NCBI GenBank assembly: GCA_036873755.1
Contig: JAVTVY010008188.1
Location: 368,837-432,836, forward strand
DNA: 64,000 nucleotides
Direction of reading: 5' to 3'
Source: Hanleya hanleyi
Lineage: Eukaryota > Mollusca > Polyplacophora > Lepidopleurida > Hanleyidae
This document shows positions 1 to 11,851 of the stretch, piece by piece. The position numbers and the translations under genes are program-made. Numbering within the stretch: position 1 is the first letter of the stretch; every line of letters begins with the position of its first letter. Under the pieces are notes generated by a model, which saw nothing but the letters and a program-made list of their open reading frames with translations, ran no database searches and was not told the DNA's origin.

Positions 1-395
1 CTGTCATAGCTATTACCGGAGCGGAACATATCCAGTTTGCAGGATATCTTGTAGCGTGAAAGTGATAATCAAACCACACATCCATAAAAAAAGATAACAA
101 TCAGAATGTCAACCACATAAGTCTTGGATGCTGCTGTATGTTCACCGAAATAACAAGAAGACCGTCCACCATTAGTCCATCAAATAACCGCGATTTTCCC
201 TCCTATGGTCTTACACGAGCAATGAGCTGGGCGCTAAAGGTTGGTATTCCGTTTCGCATCTCTGGCTCTAGCGACATCGTGCCTTCATCAAGCCTATTCC
301 GATTAGAACCGTTCACGACTCTAAAATGTATCTTTAGAGAAGCCTATTCGTCTGCGGGGTTAAAAACCCTTCCGTTACAGATTTAACGTGGGCAT

Positions 396-730
396 TGGAA
401 TAATGGACCCTTAACAAATGATAGCCCCCCCATCTTCCCCCCTCCCCTCAGGAAAGTATACCCGGCATATATGAATGATGGTCCGCTTTCAGGAATGATA
501 GTCCCCACCCAATGATATCACTTTCATTCTATGATGTATTGTCCAACATATACATGGTTGGACACATCGCAACTGTTGTCCGCACCCAGGAATGGTTGTC
601 CGGCATACAGAAATAATGTCCCCCCCCCCCCTCATGAAAGGTAGTAGCCCAACTCAAAAATAGTTTTCCGCCACTAGAAGAATTGTTCAGCGTATGGGAA
701 TGATGGGTCGACACCCAGGAATGCTTGCCA
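396..730. repeat. Degenerate minisatellite, GGAATGATNGTCC phrase (part 1)
   Basis: A phrase close to GGAATGATNGTCC recurs every 20-30 bases with variable C-rich linkers, for example around 470, 492, 590 and 700. The units are too diverged to give a fixed period. The array resumes at 1385 after about 650 bases of different sequence, so it was probably one array that was interrupted. Confidence 0.6.
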
Positions 731-734
731 TGAT

Positions 735-1384
735 TTTGATTGCAATTGCAGTTTAAGGGCCGCTTCCCATACGGAATTCGCGGCCCATCAACTCAAATGT
801 TTTATTTAAATTTCACGGTATATTTCTTAGTTCATTTAAGGTCTTTACCAGCGCTCAATTTTAAAATAAATAATTAAATAACAATGAGAGAGCAGGGAGA
901 GATATAAATAGAAGTAAAGAAGAGCCGGCTATGTACAAGTTCGTCTGTCGGTTTTTGGTCAGGTTATGCTGGTAAATATGTGTTCATTGTAATCGCGTGG
1001 ATGATTCCTTTGTCTTGGTACACCTTTTTACGCACAAAGCCGTCCAGAAAAAAAAACTGGGAGAACTATGGGCGTCTTCAGGATTTTCGGGATAAGAGAG
1101 GGGGTGGGGGGAGCGTTTCCTATGCTTTCTTTACAGAGCCCAAGATTGTGATGTCCAACATAGCAAAAAAAAAACAAAACATGCAGTTGGGCTTTGAAAG
1201 GGAGCCCAACGCGCCCAACGACTTCTCTAACGACGCCCTTGAGAAGAAAGTGGGATTTTCCGGAAACAATGTGCCTGTAACAATGATTGGAGTGTGTATC
1301 GGGGTACAGGACGGCAGGCTACCTCCTACATTGCGTGAAAGTCATAGGATCGTTTTTTGGTCGCCATGTGAATCATTGACCGTT
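735..1384. other. Unassigned stretch interrupting the minisatellite
   Basis: This segment separates the two halves of the GGAATGATNGTCC array and lacks its phrase. It contains an open frame at 980-1417 (+), but that frame has low-complexity glycine and lysine runs, runs into the minisatellite at its 3' end and shows no domain I recognise. I do not call it a gene. Confidence 0.3.
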
Positions 1385-1935
1385 ATATGTAATAATGGTC
1401 TCATCTCCCAGGAATGACAGTTCCCTATCCAGAAATGATTTGCTCGGCATATATTATGGACGATAGTCCCTATAGTACCCCGCCCAACACACACACACAC
1501 ACACGTGATTGCCAACCATTAGGACTAATTGTCCAGCGTATCTGAAAGCTGTTTTGAAACCCAGGAATGATTGTCTACCTCTGCGAATGAATAATCGGCG
1601 CAGACGAATAATGTTCCATCCTCAGGTACAAATGTCCAGCATATAGGAATGATGGTTCGACACCAATAAATTACTGTCCGCTCCTAGGAATGATTGATTG
1701 GCACAGAAATAATTATCCCACTCAGTTATGATAGTCCCCCACTTAGGAATGATTGTTCGCCATTACGAGTACTTGCACAGCGCATATGAATTTTAGTTCG
1801 ATACCTAAGAATGATTGACCGATTTGACGGAATAATGTCCCCCGCTTTCAGAAAACAGTCATCCATCCAAGAATGGTGCCTCTTGGAGTAACTCTCGAGC
1901 ATGTAGGAATGATGGGTTAAAAGCCAGGAATGGTG
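1385..1935. repeat. Degenerate minisatellite, GGAATGATNGTCC phrase (part 2)
   Basis: This continues the array at 396-730. The phrase recurs with substitutions around 1412, 1564, 1644, 1690, 1746 and 1906. An (AC)n microsatellite lies at 1487-1504. Confidence 0.6.
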
Positions 1936-2583
1936 TCACTAGTAGTTACCATATATTTCATTGGGAGGAGTTCCATGTAGCTATATTCTTAGAAGAGATA
2001 TAGCCGAAATAAAGAAACTGGACCCTCGTAATAATTCATGACGTTAATATACAACTGTAGGTCAATGAGGGTGAAGATCCCCTTTATATACTACTGTAGC
2101 GTCCTTAGTGATATGACGGCACTGGGCCTCAGCGAGACAGCACTATATAGAATGTTCGTTCAAAGTAAGCATCGTCGTGATAGGACTGGATAATTGTAGA
2201 AATCGACGTTAAATCGTACTCACTCAATCACCTTAGTGATATGATGAAAGTTCCTTATCTGTGTTGTTTTTAAAGATTTAGCCCTTCAGAATAATGCACA
2301 ACATCATCGTTATTACATATAAGTGATATTATGCAAGTCCATATAGCTACTTTTCTTTCTTGCGGAGATATAGCCTCCCAAACGAAAACTGGAGCTTTGT
2401 GGTAACTAATGGCATAATCAGAATCATCATACCTGTAGGAGGGACGATGCAAGAACTATACCGGTCTGAACCTGTATTCCTTGTAGAGATATTGCCAGGT
2501 TAACAATAACTCACACATTCATAATAATTCATCGGGATAGCATAACCTTATAACTTTGGAAAAAAGTGGAAATTGGTGAGTAA
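1936..2583. other. No gene recognised
   Basis: AT-rich sequence with a few loosely repeated phrases such as CCTTAGTGATATGA (2110 and 2230). I see no coding potential or structured element. Confidence 0.3.
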
Positions 2584-2990
2584 TGTAAGAGGCAGGAAAA
2601 TGGGCGTAGTCTGGTGACCAAAAAGGAACAATATGACTTCACAGTAAAGCCTTCTTCGACACCTCAAATTCCGACCAGAATACGGAGGGTTCTAAGACGT
2701 AGCCTTGGTATCTCAGCCGCTCTTTTATTGAATCTGTTCATGTGAAAACTATGAAGTAACCACACGGCCCCTAGCACGACTTACGCGAAATTAGGTACGT
2801 TAGCTCGAGAGATGTGATAACAGATTCGTTCAAATAAGTAACTCCCAAGATACTTCTGTACATATATTTGTCAAATGACATGTTTCGGGAGCGGGTCTCG
2901 GGATTAACAGTCCACCAGCAGAATACTGTCATATACAGATAAAAAATTATGATATATGTAAGAAGTGGGATGCACGATTGCACATAATCG
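2584..2990 (+). repeat. Family D repeat, single copy
   Basis: This is a diverged copy of the roughly 0.5-kb unit that is tandemly duplicated at 46725-47745, in the same orientation. Shared landmarks in order are a GTAAGAGG..GGAAAA start, GTAGCCTTGGTATCTCAGCC, CACACGGCCCCTAGCAC, and GGGATTAACAGTCCACCAG followed by TACTGTCATAT. Short open frames here are not conserved between copies. Confidence 0.6.
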
Positions 2991-3720
2991 TTGCGGAGAT
3001 ATATCTAAAATAAGAAAAAAACTGAAACTTTAATGACATCTACTGGCGCGCTCATGGTAATGGGAGTAAATGTTCACGTTGCTTCATAATGTATAAGGAG
3101 CCATTTTCATCGTCCAAATCCATCGTTGGCCACCGTTTTATTTTCGGAGCTACTAACTGCTTCACGTATCTACTAAGGATCTCAACGATTTAAAAAATTT
3201 GTGTCCAATCATCGTTTTTTGTGTTACAACGTAGAAAGAGTATGCAGTATTTTTCGTGTGAAATTAATATAGCGATGATGTAAAGCATGGAAAACGTTCT
3301 ATCTTGATAAATTACAATGGTTACGCTGGGTGCTGTGACCACTAAACTGTGCCACCAAGCTGTTTTGTTTGATACGTAAGAAAGCGTTTATAGCTTCGCA
3401 CTACAAATATCTTGCAATCGCCAACTACTGGACAGCATCTCCTGAAGGAATTTAAATAGCGAAACGTCTCTTTACCTGCGGCACGCAGGTCTACGGGAGG
3501 CTCGCGTTGTTGTTGTTGTTGTTGTTCTTGTTGTTCTTCTTCTTGTGACTTTTTGAAATGCGCATGCGCTAAGAGAGTGTGATCTCTGCCACATCTCTTT
3601 TCTTTTCAACCTCCGATCTCACATGACAACACTGTCTTCAGGCGCGTTTGAATTCATTTGCAACTATATTCTGTGGAATGAATTATTGCTTCGTTATTTT
3701 CCGGATTGGATTTATAATAC
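2991..3720. other. No gene recognised; (GTT)n tract
   Basis: A (GTT)n/(TTC)n microsatellite occupies about 3505-3545. The rest has no recognisable ORF or repeat. Confidence 0.3.
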
Positions 3721-4437
3721 ATGAAAATAGTGTGAATAACGTCAAAGGACCTACGAAGTAGGGTAGGCATTAGGACTCCGACACGCACTGAACTCTTGGA
3801 CCCCAGTTGAAATCCTGCCTATATTAAGATGGGCACGGCCTAAGTTAGAATCACCAGTGATTTTAATCAAAAATCATCAGAAATTTTCATCAAAAGTAGG
3901 TCAGCTCGAAACATGCTGGCAACAGTCCCCTAATGCACCTTCATGCCCAGTGTGAATAACGTCACAGGACATAAGAAGTAGGGTAGGCATTAGGACTCCG
4001 GCGCACGTTGAACTCTTGGACCCCCAGTTGAAATCCTGCCTATATTAAGATGGGCACGGCTCAAGTTAGATTCACCAGTGATTTTAATCAAAAATCACCA
4101 GAAATTTTCATCAAAAGTAGGTCAGCTCGAAACATGCTGGTAACAGTCCCCTAAAGCACCTTCATGCCAAAAATCAAGGTTCTAATATCAACGGTAACAC
4201 TCAGATATAACATATCTCTCAGATATAACATATATATAAATATTAATATTCATGTCACTGTTCCATTGTTTCTCTTGTTGTATTCCTCGTAAAATTTTGT
4301 ACTCTGCCTTTGACTGGTCTTTGTACAATTAAATTTTTGATCTTGAATGCTTATTTTGCCGACGAAAGGATTCAGATGGACTCACTCATTACCGGACAAT
4401 TTCAAATGGTAGCCCACTTCGAAGGGACAGAAATGAC
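3721..4437 (+). mobile_element. Family B element, copy B1, with internal duplication
   Basis: It starts with GTGTGAATAACGTCAAAGG and CCTACGAAGTAGGG, and ends with TTTTGCCGACGAAAGGATTC, a CATTACCGGACAATTT block and a degraded copy of the same palindrome (CCCACTTCGAAGGG). About 216 bases (3733-3948) are duplicated in tandem at 3949-4165. The same head and tail occur in B2 (29082-29686) and, inverted, in B3 (32264-33417). No coding capacity is visible, so it is probably a non-autonomous element of unknown superfamily. Confidence 0.65.
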
Positions 4438-6888
4438 TATGTAGTTTTTAATGAGTTAGACACCCCTGTGCGCGAACAATACCTCACAGTTGTGCAGTTA
4501 TATTGTGCACTTTCGGTTACAAGCATGACATTTGGCAAATAGCAATTTTAAATGATTCTCTTTCGGAACATAGCCTCTCTATCCTCATTCTCGCAAGCCA
4601 GGGCCTTGCTTCGCTGGTATTGATGTTCCCGTCCTCTTCCGCACTCAGAATCCCTTTAGAATAGCATTAATCACTTCCGTACAATACAATGTGTATCAGC
4701 AGACAATGCGCAGAAACATAGTGCATTTGACATCATTCTCTGAAGTCAGAGCCCATTTCTGGTAGAATTTACTGGTTCTATACACAATTTACGTTACTTT
4801 GTCAATCAGTTTTACGAATGGAATTACGTCATATATAGCAGATACTGACCATAAAAACGGTCTAGTTGACCTCGTGGCCAAAAGCTAGGGCCTTTGTTTT
4901 GCTGGAGGAGTTTTTGAGTTTGATTTTGATACTTAGATACCTTTCGCATTGACTTTAACTTGGCAGTCATTTTCGTGAATGCAACAATTTGATGTATGAA
5001 AAGATAATAACGAGAATTCGACATCATTCTCTTACACACAGACCTTGTTTAGTGAACTAGCCCCGAAACTTCGCACTTGAATCACCTTCGGAATGACTTA
5101 GTGACAAACATATTCGCGAATTGAGTATAGGAAGATATCCATAGATACTGACTAGAAATGTTTCTTGTTTGCAGAATTTGATTTTAAAGAAAAGAAATTA
5201 ATAAAATTAGCAACCTTCGAAAAGGCTTGACCGAACATGCCAGATAAGATGATATTTCCTAAGAATGAAATAGTTAATCATTTATATTGAAGAAGCAAAC
5301 CATGTCTTGGTATTGACTTGCTGCGTGGAAAAGAGTGGCAAGGAATTTAGTTCGCAGATGATAACGAACGTAAATGCAGAAACCTAATTAATTATTTTAA
5401 TCGAATATCAAGACTGTAACAGACCTCAATTTGAATAGGGAAAAAGTGTCATTATGCCTCTTGGACAGTTCGATAAAGCCTTAAATCCCATTCCGTAGTT
5501 TCACAGATCAAAGTGATATAGACCTGATACTAAATTTATTGAAAAATAACTTTGAAGGAAATATAAATTTTCCATTTTGATCGGCAAAGTAAGCGAGAAG
5601 GGAGACTGAAGAGCGCAGATTTTCGCACTATGACTAAATCCTCGAAATTTGTTTGGATTTCCAAATATTTGAAAGCCTTTTTGATTTGCAAAAAGTAACG
5701 ACTGAACCGAATGTTTTGAAACTTGGCATACACGATACTTGTACCAAAACATTGCCAAAGCGATCATGTTGAGTTCGTCTGTCAATTCAGTATAGACGGC
5801 ACGGCCCAGTCAAAATCGTCGGATTTTGAATGGGGAAGGTGAATATATATATATGGTATCAGAACTATTACGCAATCCCTACAATTGTGATGTTACAAGT
5901 TGAAAATTACTTTCCTTGGCATGAAAACACTGGCAGATGGCGCTTTTTTCTACAATTACCACTACCTCCGCTGATATGTCTTTCACTGTATTATTGCCAC
6001 TGCCGCAGGTTTTGACTACAATGTAGTCATTTCTCACTTGTTTTTCTTGGACACGCTACAATTTTATGGAACTTCTTCGAATGCTGTTACCGATCAGAGC
6101 GCGTTCCGTCTCATTTATCACGATACACGAAGCCCCACCGGCATGATCAGTTACAGAGATTTCGCCATCCGCTACGTGACTACTTAATACATCATGCCTG
6201 GATTAACAGATGTACTGACATATCCATTAACATGCGTCTCCCTAACAGAACCCGCCATCTTGCAGACTCTGTGGTGGGTGTGGTCGTTCCGTCAAAACAC
6301 ATCGGTAAGACAATGATTTATTAAATTGTGACATCGTATGCAATTAAGTCCACCGTCAAATCTTGACTCTTCAATAAATTTCCACGAAATATGCCTGTGA
6401 TAATTATTCGACTGGTTTTGTCGTTGCATAATAGTTGTGTTTTGCGGATATACCGCGGATATATAATTACATCACACAATGTTTAATGTGAACTAAACAC
6501 TTAATCGGTCTGTCTCGATATCGGTCTTAGACTAAGGGCGCAGAGACACTTGACTCGGTCGGAGCTTCGCCTAATATGTTGGGTCGTATTCGTTTCTTTC
6601 TGCGATTCAACGTGGAGCAGTATCCCTAACTAGCTATGTCTGACAAGTTTCGACTTACAGATGCCAAAAGATTCATTAGATGTCATAATGATCCTTCCTT
6701 TAGGAAACCACTTGTTACTGATAACCGTACCTGACCTGGGCAATTCGAGACCTGGAGAGGAGCCATCAGATATCCCTCTACCGATACATTATTCTTATTG
6801 TTTGAGGTAGGGGTGGGAGAGAGAGAGAATTAAGGTTTAACGTCGCGTTCAGCAATGTTTCAGCTCTGAAGCAACGTACCAGTAACTT
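4438..6888. other. No gene recognised
   Basis: Phrases such as GACATCATTCTCT (4730 and 5019) and CCTTGCTTCGCTGGTA-like motifs (4613, 4889) suggest an old, decayed repeat. No ORF in this stretch resembles a known domain. An (AT)n tract lies near 5845. Confidence 0.3.
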
Positions 6889-7048
6889 ATCTCTACTGCT
6901 GTAGAATATACAATAGTTAATAATGTCTATCTCTACTGCTATATAATGTACAGTAGTGGTTAGTGTCCATCTCTACTGCAATAGAATGTACAGTATAGTG
7001 ATTAATGTCTATCTCTACTGCTATGAAATATACAGTAGTGATTAATAT
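6889..7048. repeat. 40-bp tandem repeat, four units
   Basis: Units beginning TATCTCTACTGC start at about 6889, 6928, 6969 and 7008. Each contains a GAATATACA/TAATGTACAGTA-like core and ends with TTAATGTC. The units are 39-41 bases long and moderately diverged. Confidence 0.75.
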
Positions 7049-7825
7049 CAGACCTAATTCTCCGGTACGGCAAAACAGAATGAATGCGTTAATAGTCTGT
7101 CTTACTGAAGTGAGAACTCGGTGGCATTCATTTTCGCAGCAGTAAACCATACGATAATGAATGTTTATGACAGATTCTATAGAACGATACATAGTGGCTT
7201 ATACGTTTTTAGATAGGGTAATGATTGCTAATTATAATTTTCTTTACCCAAATTCCACAAAACTGTTGTCAGGTTGAACTAATGCGCATTACAGATATGA
7301 ATGATGTTAGACAAACTATCAGTTCGACATGAATTATTACCAATCAACGCTGTATAGGCTTATTCAGTTCGAATCCATACGGCAACAAGTAATGTTGGGA
7401 CGTGGCTATTGTGCAACATTTAGCTTCTTCGGCACTTCGATATCAAATCCAATCCATATATTTTGACTTGAGGTTCTGTTATCGCGGAATAGTCGGTCAG
7501 TAAACATTGAAATCTAAATATCTTTTGCACAATCTCGTAGATTTGACGCGAAAATAATCCATGTCATGTTTCAGTTCCTTAGTCTGACGACTGAAACACC
7601 GGAAATGATAATGTTCAGTGTTTGTTGTCATTGTTGTCCTGCTGATCTTTTCCGTCTGATTTATCCGGTATATTAGTCTCAGTTTGTTATACGTTAGCGT
7701 CCATGCATCGAATGATTTGAATATAATATCTGTCTGGCCTAGCGATGAATAATACACATTGATAATCCAAAATACAGATAAGATGTGTATAATGCATCGT
7801 GTTATTTCCACAACTTGCTAGCAAC
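7049..7825. other. No gene recognised
   Basis: An open frame of 104 residues on the minus strand (7497-7811) shows no recognisable motif and is not supported by splice or homology signals. Confidence 0.3.
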
Positions 7826-8166
7826 AGCTGATAGCAAAATACGAGCGTAGCGAGCAAGATCTATGGCGGTTTGTTTCGTAACTTGTCTCTAATTCCGCTT
7901 AACCCGGGGCTAAGGGCCATACGAACCCATGTATTTCAATATCATCGTAGTGTTCATGTGCACAGTCGCAATCACAGCGCCACTGAGATACATCATAATC
8001 TAGATAACGCCTTCACAGCGAAAATCATATGGATTAAGAAAAATTGCTGACCAGCGATACGGATTTGATATCTTAGGAACATCATGATGTCTTGCTGGCA
8101 TCAGTGAAAATTGCTGACCGCTTCTCACTTACAGGAAAGTAACATAGTTGTATGTATACTATGATT
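7826..8166 (+). mobile_element. R1: 3' fragment of RT-encoding retroelement (upstream part)
   Basis: The fragment begins in coding sequence translating to LIAKYERSEQDLWR, which matches the C-terminus of the R2 ORF, followed by a stop and the 3' UTR. The UTR shares AACCCGGGGCTAAG, GATACGGATTTGATATCTT and ATCATGATGTCTTGCTGGCA with R2, R4 and R5. It is 5'-truncated, as is usual for retroelement copies. The 3' UTR is split by the tandem-core element at 8167-11216 and resumes at 11217. Confidence 0.7.
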
Positions 8167-8198
8167 ATGTCTCCCCCGACTATGTTGGGGGGAGACAT
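8167..8198. repeat. Left-end hairpin
   Basis: ATGTCTCCCCC and GGGGGAGACAT form a perfect 11-bp stem around a 10-base loop at the left edge of the tandem-core element. Confidence 0.8.
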
Positions 8199-8259
8199 CT
8201 AGTGTTTGTGCTGTCTGTCTGTCTGTCTGTCTGGATGGATGGATGTCTGTCCGTCCCCT

Positions 8260-10800
8260 TGCCTTCTCTGCAAGATATCTTGAGAACTACTGGATGGAAT
8301 TTCACCAAACTTGGATGGAAGCTTCATTGGGATAGCCCCCTCATTTGATTAGGTTTTGGTGTGTGAGCGTGCGTTCTTCCGTGTCCGGTGTCCGTCCGTC
8401 CGTCTATCTACTTGTGCATGTATATACAGGCCTTGTCTGCAAGATATCTTGAGAACTACTGGACGGAATTTCACCAAATTTGGATGGAAACTTCAGTGGG
8501 ATAGCCCCCTCATTTGATTAGGTTTTGGTGTGTGTGCGTGCATTCATCCGTGTCCGGTGTCCGTCCATCTACTTGTACATGTATATACAGGCCTTGTCTG
8601 CAAGATATCTTGAGAACTACTGGACGGACTTTCACCAAACTTGGATGGAAACTTCAGTGGGATAGCCCCCTCATTTGATTAGGTTTTGGTGTGTGTGCAT
8701 GCGTTCATCCTTGTCCGTCCGTCCATCTACTTGTACATGTATATACAGGCCTTGTCTGCAAGATATCTTGAGAACTACTGGACGGACTTTCACCAAACTT
8801 GGACGGAAACTTCAGTGGGATAGCCCCCTCATTTGATTAGGTTTTGGTGTGTGTGCATGCATTCATCCTTGTCCGTCCGTCCATCTACTTGTACATGTAT
8901 ATACAGGCCTTGTCTGTAAGATATCTTGAGAACTACTGGACGGACTTTCACCAAACTTGGATGGAAACTTCAGTGGGATAGCCCCCTCATTTGATTAGGT
9001 TTTGGTGTGTGTGCATGCGTTCATCCTTGTCCGTCCGTCCATGAACTTGTACATGTATATACAGGCCTTGTCTGCAAGATATCTTGAGAACTACTGGACG
9101 GACTTTCACCAAACTTGGATGGAAATTTCAGTGGGATAGCCCCCTCATTTGATTAGGCTTTGGTGTGTGTGCGTGCATTCATCCGTGTCCGGTGTCCGTC
9201 CATCTACTTGTACATGTATATACAGGCCTTGTCTGCAAGATATCTTGAGAACTACTGGACGGACTTTCACCAAACTTAGATGGAAACTTCAGTGGGATAG
9301 CCCCCTCATTTGATTAGGTTTTGGTGTGTGTGCATGCGTTCATCCTTGTCCGTCCGTCCATCTACTTGTACATGTATATACAGGCATTGTTTGCAAGATA
9401 TCTTGAGAACTACTGGATGGAATTTCACCAAACTTGGATGGAAGCTTCATTGGGATAACCCCCTCATTTGATCAGGTTTTGGTGTATGTGTGCATGCATT
9501 CATCCGTGTCCGGTGTCCGTCCATCCGTTCATCTACTTGTACATGTATATACAGGCCTTGTCTGCAAGATATCTGGAGAACTACTTGACGGAAGTTCACC
9601 GAACTCAGATGGAAGTTTTATTGGGATAGCCCTCTCATCTGATTAGGTTTTGGTTTGTGTGTGCGATCGTCCATGTTCGGTGTCCGTCCGTCTGTCCATG
9701 TACTTGTACATGTATATGTATATACATGCCCTTTCTGCAAGATATCTGAAGAACTACTGGACAGAATTTCACCAAACTTGGATGGAAGGTTCATTGGGAT
9801 AGCCCCCCCCCCCCTCATTTGATTAGGTTTGGGTGTGTGTGTGCATAAATGAACAATTAGATGGATGGACGGACGATGGACATGGATAAATTTATCCATG
9901 TCCATTGCCCGTCCGTCCATCTAATTGTTCATCTATATACAGACCTTGTCTGCAATATATCTGGAGAACTACTCGACAAAATGTTACCGAACTTGCATGG
10001 AAACTTCATTGGGATAGCCCCTCGGCTGATTAGGTTTTGGTGTGTGTATGCGCACGCTCGTTCGTGTCCATCCGTCCGTCCATCTACTTGTACATGTATA
10101 TACAAGCCTTGTCTGCAAGATATCTGGAGAACTACCCCACGGAATTTCGCCAAACTATGGTGGAAGCTTCATTGCAATGGACTCATCTGAAAAGGTTTCA
10201 GTATGCATGCATGCGTTCGTCTGGGTATGTTATCTGTCTGCCTGTCCATCTACTTATACATGTATAGACAGGCCTTGTCTGTAAGATATCTGGAGAACTA
10301 CTGGACGGAATTTCCCCGAATTTGGATGGAAGCTTCATCGTGATGGCCTCTGTTGAACTTCACCAGACTTGGATGGAATCTTTATTGGAATGGCCTCCAC
10401 ACCTCATTATGTTTAGGTGTGCGCGCGTGTTTGGTGTTCATCCGTCTGTCTACTTGTGCATGTATAGGCAGGCCTTGTCTGTAAAATATCTGAAGAACTA
10501 CTGGATGGAATTTCCCCGAACTTGGATGGCAGCTTCATCGTGATTGGTTTGTTTGCGTGCATCCATCTGTTTCTGATGTCCAGCTTTGTTACATGTATGT
10601 ACAGGACTACTCTTGTTTACAAGATATGTGGAGAACTACTGGATGAAATTTCTCCAAACTTGGATGGAAGCTTCATTGAAATGGCCTTATGATCTAATTA
10701 GGTTTTGGTGTGAGCTAGTGCTTGCGTGGGTCCATGCAAAATGTGCTTATCTGTCTGTCCAAGTTTTGTTCACTCCATATCTTGGACACTACTGAAGGCA
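8260..10800 (+). repeat. 158-bp minisatellite array, about 15 units
   Basis: The anchor CAAGATATCT recurs at about 8271, 8440, 8601, 8759, 8917, 9075, 9236, 9393, 9565, 9738, 9952, 10116, 10278, 10476 and 10619. Each unit carries TACATGTATATACAGGCC, GAGAACTACTGGAYGGA, TTCACCAAACTTGGATGG and CCCCTCATTTGATTAGG. Units between 8.4 and 9.4 kb are nearly identical at 157-161 bases. Units to the right are progressively diverged, with spacing from 143 to 214. Several open frames inside the array only reflect the repeat. Confidence 0.95.
9849..9932. repeat. 84-bp near-perfect palindrome in the array
   Basis: Two 42-base arms, starting ATGAACAATTAGATGGA and ending TCCATCTAATTGTTCAT, meet at GATAAATTTATC. 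I count only a handful of mismatches between them. It replaces part of one array unit and lengthens the local spacing to 214 bases. Confidence 0.85.
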
Positions 10801-11216
10801 GATGCATGAAACTTCTATACAATACAGCATGTATACTATGGGTGTGGCTCTTGTATGTTTTGCATCTTTCCTATAATGTGATCAGTTTTGAAATAATTGA
10901 TGCTTCACAATTGCATGTATTTCACATTTGTTGGACGCTGTAGATTTCGGCAATCCTCTCATTGCTATATAAATCCTGACTCCTCACTGGGTTACTGCAA
11001 CAATGAAAATCGCCTCTTTGCAATTAATATTTTTAGATGCGCAGCTTTGTTTAGAATACTTATTGCTATATTCATTTTATAGCATTTTGCCTTAAATTAT
11101 GTGCCCACTCAAGGCAAGGTGGGAGGTTGGGGGAGACGTATGTTTTTGCTTAAAAAACAACCAGCATAGGCTTCATGCCGGAGCGGCAACTCAAGGGTCA
11201 AAGCGGAACCTCTAGT

Positions 11217-11345
11217 TTATTCTTTTAAGTTGATGCTAATGCTATTATATTGAGTATTTGGATTATGGACACGGAAATTCTTTAATGGACGACGGCTGAG
11301 TATTGAATGACGGATTAGGCGCTTCTATTTTGAGCAAGTCTTGAG
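11217..11345 (+). mobile_element. R1: 3' end after the insertion
   Basis: Sequence resumes with TTATTCTTTTAAGTTGATGC, aligning to the R5 UTR. It then matches R2, R4 and R5 at TTAATGGACGACGGCTGA, GAATGACGGAT and GGCGCTTCTATTTT. This is the end of the R1 copy. Confidence 0.65.
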
Positions 11346-11851
11346 TGTAAATATAGACACACTGACAAATTTTATGACAAGGAGAACATAGTCGTCTTGG
11401 TGCTGTGGCCATGTATCGCTGGTTTTTATCCAAGACAGCAAAGTATAATAATCGCTACGGCATTCTTAACGAAAAATGCTGAAGGTCGCAAACGTTAATG
11501 TTATAGTTACTGATATTGCTGGAAAAGCAATAGTCCGCTACTAAGATTGTGTCATATGTTGCATTTCACAGCGGGTTTCTCTATTCCGTCTGATTTACCT
11601 GGTATATTAAAGCAATAAGCTATAAAGGTTCCGTCGTCCACTGACGTAAATACACGATACATCCCTTCTGGCGCAACATGTGAGCATTAACTTGTCTCTC
11701 TTTAAACCCGCCATGTGACAGCCTTTGACGGCCGGTCTGACAATTATTCATGCCTACTGCCGGGAATGAAATCCCATAGCGTCCGTAAGAGCAATGATTT
11801 ATTGGAAATTGCGAGAGCATGAACCATTATTATCGTTATGGAAGCTCGGAA
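11346..11851. other. No gene recognised between two R copies
   Basis: This AT-rich spacer lies between the convergent 3' ends of R1 (+) and R2 (-). A 66-residue minus-strand frame at 11620-11820 has no recognisable domain. Confidence 0.3.

Larger units (their letters stand above)
8167..11216 (+). mobile_element. Approx. 3-kb element with 158-bp tandem core (Helentron/HINE-like candidate)
   Basis: A perfect 11-bp stem hairpin opens the element (8167-8198). Next come a (GTCT)n stretch, about 15 tandem units (8260-10800) and a unique 3' segment containing GTTGGGGGAGAC, a near copy of the left-end motif, and ending GCGGAACCTCTAG. The insertion splits the 3' UTR of R1: the R5 copy (43775-44075) is uninterrupted there, and the flanks read GATTAT before and TTATTC after. 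This fits either a 4-bp TTAT duplication or no duplication at a T-rich site. A tandem minisatellite core with end hairpins is the architecture of Helentron-derived non-autonomous elements, including those of bivalves. No Rep/helicase ORF is present. Class assignment is inference. Confidence 0.55.

Noticed and set aside
980..1417. 145-residue plus-strand open frame
   Set aside because: Low-complexity Lys and Gly runs, no domain, and it ends inside the minisatellite.
9434..10543. Several open frames between 9.4 and 10.5 kb on both strands
   Set aside because: They lie entirely in the 158-bp tandem array and their peptides are repeats of the unit.
8260..10800. CRISPR array
   Set aside because: Units are about 158 bases with no short repeat/spacer alternation, and the genome is eukaryotic.
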